The translations under genes and the position numbers were made by a program. From assembly GCF_002102155.1 (NCBI RefSeq), contig NZ_LQOU01000010.1, positions 248,001-312,000 on the forward strand: DNA of 64,000 bases, given 5' to 3'. Shown piece by piece: positions 1-10,529 of this stretch. Below the pieces are notes generated by a model. It was not told the origin of the DNA. It searched no databases and was given only the letters and a program-made list of their open reading frames with translations. The stretch is from Mycobacterium europaeum (GTDB taxonomy: Bacteria; Actinomycetota; Actinomycetes; Mycobacteriales; Mycobacteriaceae). Each line of letters opens with the position of its first letter. Within the stretch, counting starts at the first letter, position 1.

Positions 1-802
<802 letters not shown>

Positions 803-1029
803 CTACCCATCCCAACTTTCATCTGCCGCGTGCGGCGGTCGAATCCGTTCGCTGGGCAGTGAAACACGCGGAGACGACGGAAATCGCCTGTCGCGGCCGC
901 AGGTTCAGATCGCGGTTGGCTAACGATTCGGAGTCGGCGAGCAATCGTCACGCTCGGGTCACGATCGGCTACCGAAACCGCGCGACGGGCTTCCCAATCG
1001 CCCGCGCGACGGCTATCGGCGCGCTGCGC

Positions 1030-1848
1030 CTAGGTGACGAGCCGGCGCAATAGCGTTGAGGCGGCCGCGATTCCGAGCACGGCGGCCACCGCCAGCACGA
1101 CGATGTCCATCGGGTTGAAGGGCGTGCCGATGAGCAGTCCGCGCAGGGCGTCGACCTGGTAACTGAGCGGGTTGACCCTGCTCAGCACGTGCAGCCAGGC
1201 GGGCATCACGTCCACCGGGTACAGCGCGTTGGAGGCGAAGAACAGCGGCATCGTGATCGCCTGGCCGATCCCCATCAGGCGATCGCGGCTGCGGACCAGC
1301 CCGGCCAGCGTCATCGACAGGCACGCGAAGAACCCGGCGCCGAGCATGACGACGGCCATCGCCGCCACGATCCGCAGCGGGTTGACCGTCAGCCCGACAT
1401 TCATCAGGTATGCCAACGCCATGACGCCGACGACCTGGGCGACCGAGCGCACACCGGCCGCGAACGCCTTGCCGGTGATCAGCGCCGATGCCGGCGCCGG
1501 TGTCACCATCAGCTTGGCCAATACGCCGGCGTCTCGGTCCCAAATGATCTGTATCCCATAGAAAATCGAGATGAACAGCGCCGACTGGGCGATGATCCCC
1601 GGCGCCAGGAAGGCCAGGTATGACACCGACCCGGTGTGGATGACTTGCAAGTGGCTGAAGGTCGTCCCGAAGATCAGCAGCCACAGCGCCGGCTGCACCA
1701 TCCGGGTGACCAGCTCGGTCCGGTCGTGTTGCAGCTTCTGCATCTCGACGATCGCGAACGCGCCGATCCGGCTGAACACGGCGCCGACCCGCTGCCATCC
1801 GCGCGGCGCGCGCACCAGGTTTCCCGGCATGACGTTGTCAACCGACAC
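1030..1848 (-). CDS. ABC-2 type multidrug/lipid exporter permease
   Basis: Integral membrane subunit (272 aa) of an ABC exporter of the DrrB/ABC-2 type. It has a cytoplasmic N-terminus, about six hydrophobic segments (for example LWLLIFGTTF, YLAFLAPGIIAQSALF, LRIVAAMAVVMLGAGFF, IVVLAVAAVLGIAAAS) and the conserved NPLSYQVDALRGLL motif near residue 225. The GTG at 1846-1848 is preferred because AGAAAGG lies nine bases before it; an ATG six codons later (1830) is an alternative. The start overlaps the end of the ATPase gene by 11 bp, which implies translational coupling in a MarR-ATPase-permease operon. The substrate cannot be told from sequence. Confidence 0.88.
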   Translation of the reverse strand: MSVDNVMPGNLVRAPRGWQRVGAVFSRIGAFAIVEMQKLQHDRTELVTRMVQPALWLLIFGTTFSHLQVIHTGSVSYLAFLAPGIIAQSALFISIFYGIQIIWDRDAGVLAKLMVTPAPASALITGKAFAAGVRSVAQVVGVMALAYLMNVGLTVNPLRIVAAMAVVMLGAGFFACLSMTLAGLVRSRDRLMGIGQAITMPLFFASNALYPVDVMPAWLHVLSRVNPLSYQVDALRGLLIGTPFNPMDIVVLAVAAVLGIAAASTLLRRLVT

Positions 1849-2668
1849 GGCGGGCAACCTTTCTGGCGGAACGGATTTCGTGAAACGAGCCCGCCGACTC
1901 GGACCCGGCCGGTTCGTCCTGCAGGCCGGAGGCGGCATAGTGGCGGAACACGTCCTCGAGGGTCGCCCGCGTCGACACGGTGGATTTCAGCTCGGCCGGT
2001 GTGCCCACCGCGCGCAACTCGCCGTGGTGCATGAGCGCGACGCGATCGCACAGCGCGTCGGCCTCCTCCATGTAGTGGGTGGTCAGCAGCACGGTCATCC
2101 CGAACTGCGCCTGCATCTTTCGCACCTGTGTCCAGACCCCGTCCCGCGCAATCGGGTCCAGCCCGACCGTCGGTTCATCGAGCACCAGCAGCGACGGGCG
2201 GTTCACCAGCGCCTGTGCCACCTCGAGGCGGCGGACCATGCCACCGGAATAGGCCGCGGCCAGCCGATCGGCCACCTCGAGCAGGTCCATGGCGGTCAGC
2301 GCCTGCCGGACCCGATCTGACCGCTCGGCCCGGGGCACGCCGTAGAGCCGCGCGAACCACTCGACGTTCTGGCGGCCGGTCAATGCGGGCTCGATCGAGA
2401 GTTGTTGCGGGACATAGCCGATGTTGCTGCGAATGTCGGTGGTGTGGCGGCGCGCGTCCAGCCCGAAGATGCGCAATTCGCCCTGCTGCACCGGCGCAAG
2501 CGTGGTGAGCATCCGGACCATGGTCGTCTTCCCGGCGCCGTTGGGGCCCAACAGACCCATCGTTTCGCCGGGGCGGACCTGCAACGTGACGTCGTTGACG
2601 GCGGTGAACCGGCCATAGCGATAGCTCAGGTGCCTGCTGTCGATCGCCATCGGCAGTGATCCGCTCAT
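1838..2668 (-). CDS. ABC exporter ATP-binding protein (DrrA-like)
   Basis: Cytoplasmic ATPase (276 aa) that powers the adjoining permease. Walker A is GPNGAGKTT near residue 42, the signature loop is YSGGMVRRLEVA, and Walker B is LLVLDEPTVGLD followed by the H-loop TTHYMEEAD. The C-terminal extension after VFRHYA is typical of daunorubicin-resistance type ATPases. ATG at 2666-2668 overlaps the MarR stop by four bases (ATGA), so the three genes are co-translated. The MarR gene at the operon head suggests induction by a small hydrophobic compound, which is inference. Confidence 0.92.
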   Translation of the reverse strand: MSGSLPMAIDSRHLSYRYGRFTAVNDVTLQVRPGETMGLLGPNGAGKTTMVRMLTTLAPVQQGELRIFGLDARRHTTDIRSNIGYVPQQLSIEPALTGRQNVEWFARLYGVPRAERSDRVRQALTAMDLLEVADRLAAAYSGGMVRRLEVAQALVNRPSLLVLDEPTVGLDPIARDGVWTQVRKMQAQFGMTVLLTTHYMEEADALCDRVALMHHGELRAVGTPAELKSTVSTRATLEDVFRHYAASGLQDEPAGSESAGSFHEIRSARKVARRVG

Positions 2669-3117
2669 GGCTGTCGCGCCTGCAGTGTCTTGGTCATCAT
2701 CTCTATGACCTCCAATCCTCTTGTCAAAGAATCGATTTGATCGTCGTCGAGCTCGGCGAGTGCTTTGTCCAACGCCTCCCGCCGCGCGGCCCGGGACGCG
2801 TCGATCATCTGCTGGGCGGGCTCGGCGAGGTGTAACCGGCCGACCCTGCGGTCGGTGTCGCCGACGGTCCGAATGAGCAACCCCCCGGACACCAGCTTGG
2901 AGACCAGGGTCGAGGCGGTGTTGGGAGCCAGTCCGAGCTCGGTGGCGGCGGCGTTCACCGAGATGCCGGGCTGCCGGCCCACCAGCCACAACAGCTCGGA
3001 CTGCGACTCGGTCAGGCGCGACGAGTCGAAGCCGCGGCCGGCGGACCGCCGCAGTTGCCGGCGAAACCGGCCGACGACGCGAAATACCTCGGTGACCACA
3101 TCGGTACTCGATTGCAC
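2665..3117 (-). CDS. MarR family transcriptional regulator
   Basis: A 150-residue winged-helix DNA-binding protein. The segment from about residue 35 (LTESQSELLWLVGRQPGISVNAAA) through GLAPNTASTLVSKLVSGGLL and the wing TDRRVGRLHLAE is the MarR fold. It is the first gene of a four-base-overlapping operon with an ABC exporter, so it most likely represses that exporter and itself until a ligand binds. The chosen start is a GTG at 3115-3117 right after GGGAAGG; the spacing is short, so the exact start is uncertain. Confidence 0.88.
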   Translation of the reverse strand: MQSSTDVVTEVFRVVGRFRRQLRRSAGRGFDSSRLTESQSELLWLVGRQPGISVNAAATELGLAPNTASTLVSKLVSGGLLIRTVGDTDRRVGRLHLAEPAQQMIDASRAARREALDKALAELDDDQIDSLTRGLEVIEMMTKTLQARQP

Positions 3118-3183
3118 CCTTCCCAGGATATCTCTGTAACCGAGCTATTTATGTGGCCAAGCTGTGCGCCGGTTATGTATCGG

Positions 3184-3681
3184 CTACTTCGGAAGTCGAT
3201 GCAGGACGACGTCGGTGACGGCTCCCGCGTCGACGGAGGCGGTCATGTAGGTGCAGAACGGCTGTCGGCGGCGATCGGTCGGTGAGCCCGGATTGAGCAG
3301 GCGCAGGCCGGTTTCGGTGGTGGTGTCCCACGGGATGTGGCTGTGCCCGAACACCAGGACGCGGGTGTCGGGGTACAGCCGCGACATCCGCGCCTCGCGC
3401 CCGGCCGCGGCGCCGGTCTCGTGCACGACCGTGATGCGCACGCCCGCCAGGGTGACCTCCGCGCGTTCCGGCAGGCGCGAGCGCAATGCGGGACCGTCGT
3501 TGTTTCCCCAGCAGGCCACCAGCCGAGCCGACCTGCTGTCGAGCTCGTCGAGCAGCTCGGTCGTCACCCAATCGCCGGCGTGCACGACGACGTCGGCCGC
3601 GTCCACCTCATCCCACACCCCTGCGGGCAGGTCGCGGGCGCGGTTGGGGACGTGGGTGTCGGAAATCAGCAGTAGCCGCAC
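3184..3681 (-). CDS. YfcE/MJ0936-type metallophosphoesterase
   Basis: Calcineurin-like phosphodiesterase of 165 aa. Metal-binding motifs appear in order: LLISDTH at the N-terminus, VVHAGDW near residue 35, CWGNNDG near residue 57, VVHETG and the final GHSH near residue 115. The last domain motif LLNPGSPTDRRRQP is typical of the small YfcE group. The GTG at 3679-3681 is chosen because the conserved beta strand RLLLISD begins at once. It lies 20 bp downstream of the mmpL gene on the same strand and may be its distal operon partner. Natural substrate unknown. Confidence 0.85.
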   Translation of the reverse strand: MRLLLISDTHVPNRARDLPAGVWDEVDAADVVVHAGDWVTTELLDELDSRSARLVACWGNNDGPALRSRLPERAEVTLAGVRITVVHETGAAAGREARMSRLYPDTRVLVFGHSHIPWDTTTETGLRLLNPGSPTDRRRQPFCTYMTASVDAGAVTDVVLHRLPK

Positions 3682-3701
3682 AGGCCCTCCGCCGGCGGTC
3701 G

Positions 3702-6620
3702 TCAGCCCGGCGTCGAGGCCACGGTCTGTTCGCGCCTGGGGGCGTGCGCGTCCGTCTCCTCCCCGAGCAGGAGGGAGCGAACCAGGCGGCGCGGACCGAA
3801 GGGCCGCAGCATGGAGCTGGCGGGTCGCGGGCGCACTCGTATCGGCCACCAGAACCACCGCCCGAGCAGCGCGGCGATCGACGGCGTCATCAACGACCGC
3901 ACGATCAACGTGTCGAACAGCAGGCCCAGACCGATGGTGCTGCCGGCCTGGCCGATCGAGCGCAGATCGCTGGCGACCATCGACATCATGGTGAAGGCGA
4001 AGACGAGGCCCGCCGTGGTGACGACCCCACCGGTCTCACCCATCGACCGGATGATGCCGGTCTTGAGGCCGGCTCCGATCTCCTCCTGGAACCGCGACAC
4101 CAGCAACAGGTTGTAGTCCGAGCCGACGGCCAGCAGGATGATCAACCCGAACACCGGGGCGATCCAGTTCAACTCCAGGCCGAAGAGGTGTTGCCACACC
4201 AGCACCGAGAGCCCGAAGGCGGCGCCCAGGGAGAGCAGCACCGTCCCCACGATCACCAGGGACGCCACCAGTGCCCGCGTGATGATCACCATGACGACGA
4301 AGATCAGCGTCAGCGCCGCGAGCCCCACGATCAGCAGGTCGTAATGGGACCCCGACTGGATGTCGCGGTAGATCGCCGCCGTCCCGGCGAGGTAGAACTT
4401 GGCCCCGGTCAGGGTCGTTCCCTTGACCGCTTGATGCGCGGCGGCCAGTTCGGGCATGACGGCTGAAATGCCCGCCGGGGTGGCCGGGTCCGCATCATGG
4501 GTGATGATGAAGCGCGCGGCCTTGCCGTCCGGAGACAGGAAGAGCTTCAGACCGCGCTGGAAGTCGGCATTCTGGAAGGCTTCCGGCGGCAGATAGAAGT
4601 AGTCGCCACTGCGGGAGGCATCAAAGGCCTGCCCCATCGCGCTGGCCGTGTCGGTCATCTGAGCCATCTGCGTGACCAGCCCGGAGAAGCTGCTGTGCAT
4701 GGTGAGCAGAGTGCCCTGCATGGATTGGGCGACGGCGATCATCGGCGGGAACTGCGCGGCCATCTGCGGGATGATCGCGTCGATGTTGTCCACGTCCTTG
4801 ATCAGGGTGCTCATGTTCTCGCTGAACTTGTCCACACCGTCGATCGCCTCGAACACCGACCTCGTCGCCCAGCAGATGGGGATGTTGTAGCAGTGCTGTT
4901 CCCAGTACAGATAGCTGCGGAGCGGTCGCGCGAAGTCGTCGAAATCGGCTAGATGGTCCCGCATTTCGTCCAGCGTGGCCTGCATGTCGTGCATGTCGCC
5001 GACCATGCGGTGCGTCGCGCTGCTCATCTGCCCGAGCAGGCCCTGCATCCGCTGCATCGAGCCGATCATGGCGCCGAGGTCGTCGCTCATCTTGAGCATG
5101 TCGGCCGTGCGGTCCCTCATGAACTGGAGGTTCTCTTGGATCGGAATCGATTGGGCACTGATCTGGAATGGTATCGAGGTGTGCTCGATCGGCCCGCCGA
5201 GTGGCCGGGTGATGCTTTGCACCATCGCGATTCCCGGTGACCGGAAGATGTCCTTGGCGAGCCGGTCCAGGATGATCATGTCGCCGCTGTTCCGCATGTC
5301 GTGATCGCTCTCGATCATGAGGATGTCGGGATTCATCGTGGCGGCGCTGAAATGGCGTTCGGCGGCGGCGTATCCGATGTTCGACGGCACGCCCGGCGGA
5401 ATGTAGTAGCGGTCGTTGTAGCTGATCTTCATGCTCGGCATGATGAGGATGCCGACGATGGCGATGACCAAGGAGGCCGCGAACACCGGGCCGGGCCAGC
5501 GCACCGTCGCGGTGCCGATGCGCCGCCACCCACGGGTCTTGATCATCCGGCGGGGGTCGAGCAGCCCGAACCGGGTTGCCACAGCGACAACGGCCGGCGC
5601 CGCGGTCATCGCTCCGGCGACGACGACGAGCAAGCCCAGCGCGGACGGAATGCCGAGCGCCTTGAAATACGACAGCCGCGCCAGGTGCAGGCAGAAGGTG
5701 GCCCCCGCGATCGTCAACCCCGAGCCCAGGATGATGTGCGAGGTTCCGCGGAACATGGTGTAGTAGGCCGTTTCCCGGTCCTGCCCCGCCTGACGCGCCT
5801 CCTGGTAGCGCCCGATCAGGAAGATCGCGTAGTCGGTCCCGGCCGCGATCGCCAACGAGGACAACATGGCAACGACGAAGGTCGAGAAGCCCAACAGCTC
5901 GTAATTCCCGAGGAGCGCGACAAGTCCTCTGGCCGTCCCCATTTCGAAGCCGACCATCACCAGAACGAGCAGCACCGTGCTGACGGACCGATAGGCGATG
6001 AACAGCATGATCATGATGACCACGCCCGTGACGCCCATCATCTTGAACATGCTCTTATCGGCGGCCTCGTTCATGTCCGTCGTCAGCGGTGCCGGGCCGG
6101 TGACATAAACCTTGAGCCCCTTGGGGGGGTCTGATTTGTCGACGATCTTGCGCACCGCGTCGACGGATTCGTTGCCCAGGGTGCTGCCCTGGTTGCCGGC
6201 CAGGTTGAGTTGGACGTAGGCGGCTTTGCCGTCCTTGCTCTGAACGCCGGCGGCGGTGAGCGGGTCCCCCCACACGTTCTGGACGTGCTGCACGTGTTTG
6301 GGGTCGTTCTCCAGCTTTTTCACCAGGCCGTCGTAATAGCGGTGCGCCTCGTCGCCGAGTTGCTTGTCGCTTTCCAGGACGACCATCGCGATGCTGTCGG
6401 AGTCCGACTCGTGGAACGTCGCGCCCATCCGTTTGGCGGCGATCATCGCCGGCGCATCCTGCGGGGACATGGTCACCGCGTGCTTGCGTGCGACCGATTC
6501 GATCGGCGGCACGAGCACGTTCAGCGCAACGGTGAGCAGCAGCCAGCCGATGATGATCGGCCACGCGAAGGTGCGGACGAACCGCATGAACCTCGGACGG
6601 GTCTCGGTGTCGGTGTTCAT
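3702..6620 (-). CDS. MmpL family RND transporter
   Basis: Large inner-membrane transporter (972 aa) of the mycobacterial MmpL family, which export lipids or siderophores to the envelope using the proton gradient. One transmembrane helix near residues 13-31 precedes a periplasmic domain; helices follow at about 190-370. A second periplasmic domain with Met-rich and coiled segments ([15 protein letters not shown]) spans about 400-740, and the rest is membrane. The paired charged motifs [17 protein letters not shown] and [17 protein letters not shown] are the expected proton-relay and Asp-Tyr signatures. Size and the upstream mmpS point to the MmpL4/MmpL5 subgroup. Its start overlaps the mmpS stop by four bases. 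Confidence 0.95.
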   Translation of the reverse strand: MNTDTETRPRFMRFVRTFAWPIIIGWLLLTVALNVLVPPIESVARKHAVTMSPQDAPAMIAAKRMGATFHESDSDSIAMVVLESDKQLGDEAHRYYDGLVKKLENDPKHVQHVQNVWGDPLTAAGVQSKDGKAAYVQLNLAGNQGSTLGNESVDAVRKIVDKSDPPKGLKVYVTGPAPLTTDMNEAADKSMFKMMGVTGVVIMIMLFIAYRSVSTVLLVLVMVGFEMGTARGLVALLGNYELLGFSTFVVAMLSSLAIAAGTDYAIFLIGRYQEARQAGQDRETAYYTMFRGTSHIILGSGLTIAGATFCLHLARLSYFKALGIPSALGLLVVVAGAMTAAPAVVAVATRFGLLDPRRMIKTRGWRRIGTATVRWPGPVFAASLVIAIVGILIMPSMKISYNDRYYIPPGVPSNIGYAAAERHFSAATMNPDILMIESDHDMRNSGDMIILDRLAKDIFRSPGIAMVQSITRPLGGPIEHTSIPFQISAQSIPIQENLQFMRDRTADMLKMSDDLGAMIGSMQRMQGLLGQMSSATHRMVGDMHDMQATLDEMRDHLADFDDFARPLRSYLYWEQHCYNIPICWATRSVFEAIDGVDKFSENMSTLIKDVDNIDAIIPQMAAQFPPMIAVAQSMQGTLLTMHSSFSGLVTQMAQMTDTASAMGQAFDASRSGDYFYLPPEAFQNADFQRGLKLFLSPDGKAARFIITHDADPATPAGISAVMPELAAAHQAVKGTTLTGAKFYLAGTAAIYRDIQSGSHYDLLIVGLAALTLIFVVMVIITRALVASLVIVGTVLLSLGAAFGLSVLVWQHLFGLELNWIAPVFGLIILLAVGSDYNLLLVSRFQEEIGAGLKTGIIRSMGETGGVVTTAGLVFAFTMMSMVASDLRSIGQAGSTIGLGLLFDTLIVRSLMTPSIAALLGRWFWWPIRVRPRPASSMLRPFGPRRLVRSLLLGEETDAHAPRREQTVASTPG

Positions 6621-7048
6621 GCGGCCTTCACCAGGCAGGAAGTCTGGGCGTGACGCCCGGTCGAGGACTGCTCGTCCTTGACCACACCGTTGACGGTGAT
6701 GCGGCAGCCGAGTCGGTTGCTATCACCCTGCGCCACCACGTTGGCGATCACGGCAGGCACGGTCGTGGTGATCGTGAAGGTCCAGGGCAGGCTGGTGAAG
6801 TCGGCCTTCGCCGGCTGTGCGTTCTTGTCCAAGTAACTCACGCTTCCTGTCGTGTCGCTGGGCCCGTAGATCTCGTATATGACCTGCTTGATATGCGAGG
6901 GCTCCAGAGGCGCGGCGCTGCTGCCGGTGGCGGTGAAGATCTCTTCCGAGCCGAAAACGCCGCGAAGCCGATCAACGGCCACGCCGCCAAGGGCAACCGC
7001 CACCACGACCACGAGCGGTACCCACGCCCGTCTGAGAAACGTGGACAC
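6617..7048 (-). CDS. MmpS family accessory protein
   Basis: Small membrane-anchored partner (143 aa) of MmpL. A single transmembrane helix ([17 protein letters not shown], residues 9-25) leads to a periplasmic beta-rich domain with [22 protein letters not shown] and a terminal pair of cysteines (GCRITVNG and TSCLVKAA), as in MmpS4 and MmpS5. The GTG at 7046-7048 follows GAAAGGA by six bases. It is translationally coupled to mmpL. The 235 bp upstream, shared with the divergent repressor gene, holds that repressor's operators and possibly the mmpS promoter. Confidence 0.93.
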   Translation of the reverse strand: MSTFLRRAWVPLVVVVAVALGGVAVDRLRGVFGSEEIFTATGSSAAPLEPSHIKQVIYEIYGPSDTTGSVSYLDKNAQPAKADFTSLPWTFTITTTVPAVIANVVAQGDSNRLGCRITVNGVVKDEQSSTGRHAQTSCLVKAA

Positions 7049-7217
7049 TGACGTTTCCTTTCCCTCGTGACCTGGTTCTCCTGGTACGGAGTCTCAGCCC
7101 GCATCATCGAAGCCAATAGGGCCATTCGGCCCGCAGTTTAGGGTCAGCAGGCACACGCCCCGCGTCAACGCGCGACGGGATACCCGCGAGTTCCTGCTTC
7201 ACCCGCGGTTCTAGTAG

Positions 7218-7604
<387 letters not shown>

Positions 7605-7634
7605 CGACCGGCCGCTACGACAAGGGGATGAGCA

Positions 7635-8249
7635 ATGGAGCCTGCCGACAGTGGTCGAGCTGGATCGACGGTCACGCTGTGGCTCGACCCGGTGTGTCCG
7701 TTCTCCTGGAACACCGCACGCTGGATCCGCGCCGTCGCCGAGAAGACCGGCATGTCGGTGGATTGGCAGCTGATGAGCCTGGCGGTGCTCAACGAGGGAC
7801 GGGAACTCCCGCCCCCGCAGCAGGCGCGGATGCGCGACTCCCGCAAAGTCGGCCGGTTGATGGCCGCTATAGCGCGGGAGAAGGGTGACGACGGGTGGGT
7901 TGCCGCCTACTTCGCCTTCGGTGAGCGATACATCGACCGCTCGGAGCCCCTCGACGACGGCCTCGTCGCCCACCTGTTGACCACGGTGGGGGTGCGCGAC
8001 ACCACCGCCGAGGCGGTGTCCGACGAGTCCCTGGACGAGTCCGTCCGCCGAGGGCACCAGGCGGCACAGGATGCTCTCGGCGAAACCGGCGGCAGCCCGA
8101 TTCTGCAGATCGACGGGCATGCGTTCTTCGGGCCGGTCCTCACCGCGGTACCCGACGAGAAGGACTCGGTCGCATTGTTCGACGCGATCGCGACGTTGGC
8201 CGCGGTTCCCCAGTTCGCCCAGCTGCAACGGCCGCGCGCCGCGGCCTGA
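7635..8249 (+). CDS. DsbA-fold thioredoxin-like protein related to mycothiol-dependent nitroreductase
   Basis: 204 aa, thioredoxin fold with an inserted helical domain. It resembles Rv2466c, a mycothiol-dependent DsbA-like reductase: LWLDPVCPFSWNTARWI at the N-terminus, MSLAVLNEGRELP, and GGSPILQIDGHAFFGPVL near residue 155 with the cis-Pro. The active site reads Cys21-Pro-Phe-Ser24; the second cysteine of CPxC is replaced by Ser. The protein therefore probably works by a monothiol mechanism with mycothiol or another low-molecular-weight thiol. It lies 30 bp after the CstR-like repressor and is likely in its operon, which fits a thiol or persulfide stress role. No signal peptide, so cytoplasmic. 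Confidence 0.85.
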   Translation: MEPADSGRAGSTVTLWLDPVCPFSWNTARWIRAVAEKTGMSVDWQLMSLAVLNEGRELPPPQQARMRDSRKVGRLMAAIAREKGDDGWVAAYFAFGERYIDRSEPLDDGLVAHLLTTVGVRDTTAEAVSDESLDESVRRGHQAAQDALGETGGSPILQIDGHAFFGPVLTAVPDEKDSVALFDAIATLAAVPQFAQLQRPRAAA

Positions 8250-8291
8250 GGCGCACGCGCCATCGAGAAAACCTGGAAAGAGGAGGAAGAA

Positions 8292-8711
8292 ATGACATCA
8301 GGGTTGACCGCCACGCTGCACACCTCGTTCGAGGACGCGGTGAATCGGACGACGGAAGCTCTGGCCGAGCAGGGTTTCGGTGTGCTGACCACCATCGACG
8401 TGAAGGCCACGCTGAAGAAGAAGCTCGGTGAGGACATGGAGGACTACGTCATCCTGGGTGCCTGCAATCCGACGTTGGCGCATCGCGCCCTCGGGATTCA
8501 CCGCCAGATCGGCCAGTTGCTGCCATGCAACGTCGTGGTGCGGACCGACCCCGAGAGCTCGGGTGACGCGGTTCTCGTCGAGGCGATGGATCCCCAATTG
8601 ATGGTCAAGGTGACCGGTGAGCAAGGCGCCCTGCAGGACGTTGCGGACCAGGCCACCGCCAAGCTGGAAGCCGCGATCGGCGCGCTGAAGCAACCGTCTC
8701 CGACGCCCTGA
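8292..8711 (+). CDS. DUF302 domain protein
   Basis: Cytoplasmic protein of 139 aa belonging to DUF302. Typical features are an N-terminal strand-helix (TSFEDAVNRTTEALAEQGFGVLTTIDV), KKKLGEDMEDYVILGACNP with the conserved Cys near residue 57, and LLPCNVVVR with a second Cys near residue 77. A GAGGAGG-type ribosome site precedes the ATG. The family's reaction is unknown. The gene closes the repressor/DsbA group, and DUF302 proteins are often found near sulfur and thiol metabolism genes, so a shared job is plausible but unproven. Confidence 0.88.
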   Translation: MTSGLTATLHTSFEDAVNRTTEALAEQGFGVLTTIDVKATLKKKLGEDMEDYVILGACNPTLAHRALGIHRQIGQLLPCNVVVRTDPESSGDAVLVEAMDPQLMVKVTGEQGALQDVADQATAKLEAAIGALKQPSPTP

Positions 8712-8830
8712 CGCCGGCCCATCGGGGTTGAGCCGGGCCCGTGACTACCGCGGGCCCGGCAGCGTGTCGTGATCACCGAGGTCTGCCGACGTTCCGACGT
8801 GACGCTGGTGGACGTCTGAAAGGTATTGGT

Positions 8831-9499
8831 GTGTCGGTAGTTTCGGGCCTGGTGTTGGCGAAGCTGACCGCACCGGCCCTCGTGGTGGCACTTTCGCCCA
8901 TACCCATCGTGGTGGCGTTGGTACTGCTCGTTCACAACGACCGGCCGTACTCGTCGAGTGTCGCGTACTTGACGGGCAGGCTGGTGTCGCTGACCGTCCT
9001 CGCGGCGGGGTTCATGCAGTTCCCGCGCGTGTTCGACGATCTGCTGGGGCCCGCACCGGCGTGGGCCGACTGGGTGGTCATGGGTGCCGGCGTGGTGCTG
9101 ATGTCGTTCGGTGCCTGGCTGTGGTGGCGACGCGCCCACGGAGAGGCCGGGCCCGGGTGGGAAAACAGCGTGGGCACGATCACTCCGTCGGCCGCGGCCG
9201 CGATCGGGATGTTACCCATGCTGGCGAACCCGAAGGTGCTGGCCGCCAGCGCGGCCGTCGGGACGGAGATCGCCACCGTCCGCATGACCCCGGTCAGCTC
9301 GGTGCTGGCGGTGGCTTACTATGCGGCGCTGGCGAGTTCGACTGTCGCCGCCCCAGTCCTGGCCTACCTCGTCGTCGGTTCACGAATCGACCCTCAGCTG
9401 GAGCGGATCAGGCACTGGATGCAGCACCAGCGCCGCGCACTCGCGGCCGCGGCCGCCGTGCTGGTCGGCTTCGCCGTGCTGCTGTACGGGCTCTCCTGA
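8831..9499 (+). CDS. GAP-family integral membrane protein (Sap/GPL-addressing type)
   Basis: 222 aa with six predicted membrane helices: ALVVALSPIPIVVALVLLV, AYLTGRLVSLTVLAAGFM, WVVMGAGVVLMSFGAWLW, AAAAIGMLPMLANPKVLAASAAVG, VLAVAYYAALASSTVAAPVLAYL and ALAAAAAVLVGFAVLLYGL. The SPIPIVVALVLLVHNDRP and NPKVLA patterns match the GAP family, which includes the protein needed to bring glycopeptidolipids to the mycobacterial surface and the wider LysE-like group. The GTG at 8831 follows GAAAGG by seven bases. An in-frame ATG 30 codons earlier has no such site and would add a polar leader. Confidence 0.8.
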   Translation: MSVVSGLVLAKLTAPALVVALSPIPIVVALVLLVHNDRPYSSSVAYLTGRLVSLTVLAAGFMQFPRVFDDLLGPAPAWADWVVMGAGVVLMSFGAWLWWRRAHGEAGPGWENSVGTITPSAAAAIGMLPMLANPKVLAASAAVGTEIATVRMTPVSSVLAVAYYAALASSTVAAPVLAYLVVGSRIDPQLERIRHWMQHQRRALAAAAAVLVGFAVLLYGLS

Positions 9500-9527
9500 G
9501 ACTGGCCGGCGGGAGCCGCGGCGTCAG

Positions 9528-9701
9528 TCAGCCGCGTTGACTGCGCGCTTCGGCGCCCGTTTCCCCGGCATCGAAGGAATCGTCCGCGCCGGCCGCCCCG
9601 ACGTATGAGCCGTCGGCCTCTCCGGCCGCGGTGCGTGAGCGAGACTCGTGAGCCTCCGGTTCGACGTCGGACTCTGTCTTGTGGCCCTTCGGATCTGCCA
9701 T
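9528..9701 (-). CDS. Small acidic hypothetical protein (57 aa)
   Basis: The reverse strand from ATG 9699-9701 to the TGA at 9528-9530 codes for a short, very hydrophilic protein beginning MADPKGHKTESDVEPEAHE and rich in Glu, Asp, Ala and Gly, with no Cys and no membrane segment. GAAGGGAAG precedes the start. A sigma-F-like promoter lies about 40 bp upstream. It is convergent with the GAP gene, whose stop is 28 bp away. I do not recognise it; composition suggests an intrinsically disordered stress protein, which is a guess. Confidence 0.5.
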   Translation of the reverse strand: MADPKGHKTESDVEPEAHESRSRTAAGEADGSYVGAAGADDSFDAGETGAEARSQRG

Positions 9702-9740
9702 GTGTGCTTCCCTTCGGTGCGGCTCCTGACCCTGTGACGG

Positions 9741-9765
9741 GTTCCCCAGGCGTGCAACGCCAAAC
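9741..9765 (-). promoter_or_regulatory. Sigma-F-like promoter of the small acidic gene
   Basis: Reading the reverse strand, GTTT, 15 bases, GGGAAC. The mycobacterial sigma-F consensus is GTTT, 15-17 bases, GGGTAN; the fourth base of the -10 box differs. It would start transcription about 30 bases before the ATG. Confidence 0.4.
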
Positions 9766-9979
9766 CCGCCCCCGGGTGTCGGCGGCGCGCTGGATGCCGC
9801 GCGGACCGGGCGTCATGCGACCGGTCGCTCTATTGATCGCCGGGCCCTTTCCCCGGAGGCGGCGCTGCTTTCCCGGCCGCGACTACCCGCGCGGTGCCCG
9901 GGCAAACGGGGTGGGCCGGCTGGCGGGCCGGCATGGCTGCAGCGCTATGGTTACCACCCGGAGTCAAGGAGGAACGTCG

Positions 9980-10435
9980 ATGCGCACCTTCGAATCTGTA
10001 GCCGACCTCGCGGCCGCCGCCGGCGAGACGATCGGGCACAGCGACTGGGTGACGATCACCCAGCAAGACGTCAACCTGTTCGCCGACGCGACCGGCGATC
10101 ACCAGTGGATCCACGTCGACCCCGAACGCGCGGCCGCCGGTCCGTTCGGTGGGACGATCGCCCACGGTTTCATGACCCTGGCGCTGCTGCCCCGCCTGCA
10201 GCACCAGATCTACACCGTCAACGGCATCAAGCTGGCAATCAACTACGGCCTCAACAAGGTTCGCTTTCCCGCGCCCGTGCCGGTCGGCTCCAGGGTGCGC
10301 GCGCAGACTTCCCTGGTCGGCGTCGACGATGTCGGGAACGGCGCCGTGCAGGCGACCATGTCGACCACCGTCGAAATCGAAGGCTCACCCAAGCCGGCCT
10401 GTGTGGCCGAGAGCATCGTCCGCTACATCACCTGA
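9980..10435 (+). CDS. htdZ: (3R)-hydroxyacyl-ACP/CoA dehydratase, MaoC-like (Rv0130 type)
   Basis: R-specific enoyl hydratase of 151 aa with the single hot-dog fold of MaoC proteins. The catalytic signature is DATGDHQWIHVDPERAAAGPFGGTIAHGF, starting near residue 35, holding the Asp and His pair. It hydrates or dehydrates enoyl and 3-hydroxyacyl thioesters in fatty-acid metabolism. The ATG is seven bases after AAGGAGG. Length and context (fbpC side, fadE1 convergent) match Rv0130 of M. tuberculosis. The 278 bp upstream, back to the acidic gene, holds promoters but no further gene that I can support. Confidence 0.93.
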   Translation: MRTFESVADLAAAAGETIGHSDWVTITQQDVNLFADATGDHQWIHVDPERAAAGPFGGTIAHGFMTLALLPRLQHQIYTVNGIKLAINYGLNKVRFPAPVPVGSRVRAQTSLVGVDDVGNGAVQATMSTTVEIEGSPKPACVAESIVRYIT

Positions 10436-10451
10436 CCTGGCCGCCCGTTCG

Positions 10452-10474
10452 GCCGGCGGCACCGCACCGCCGGC
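10452..10474. terminator. Hairpin between convergent htdZ and fadE1
   Basis: Perfect eight-base stem GCCGGCGG and CCGCCGGC with a seven-base loop, in the gap between two convergent stops. There is no clear T-run, as is common in mycobacteria. Confidence 0.55.
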
Positions 10475-10529
10475 GCCACCGCCAGACATAAACCGCGGTG
10501 ACGCTTTACGGCAGCCCGGGCTCCCGGGG

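Noticed and set aside
3137..3170. Possible MarR operator (AACCG and CGGTT) before the MarR gene
   Set aside because: The arms are only five to six bases and about 30 bases apart; too weak to report.
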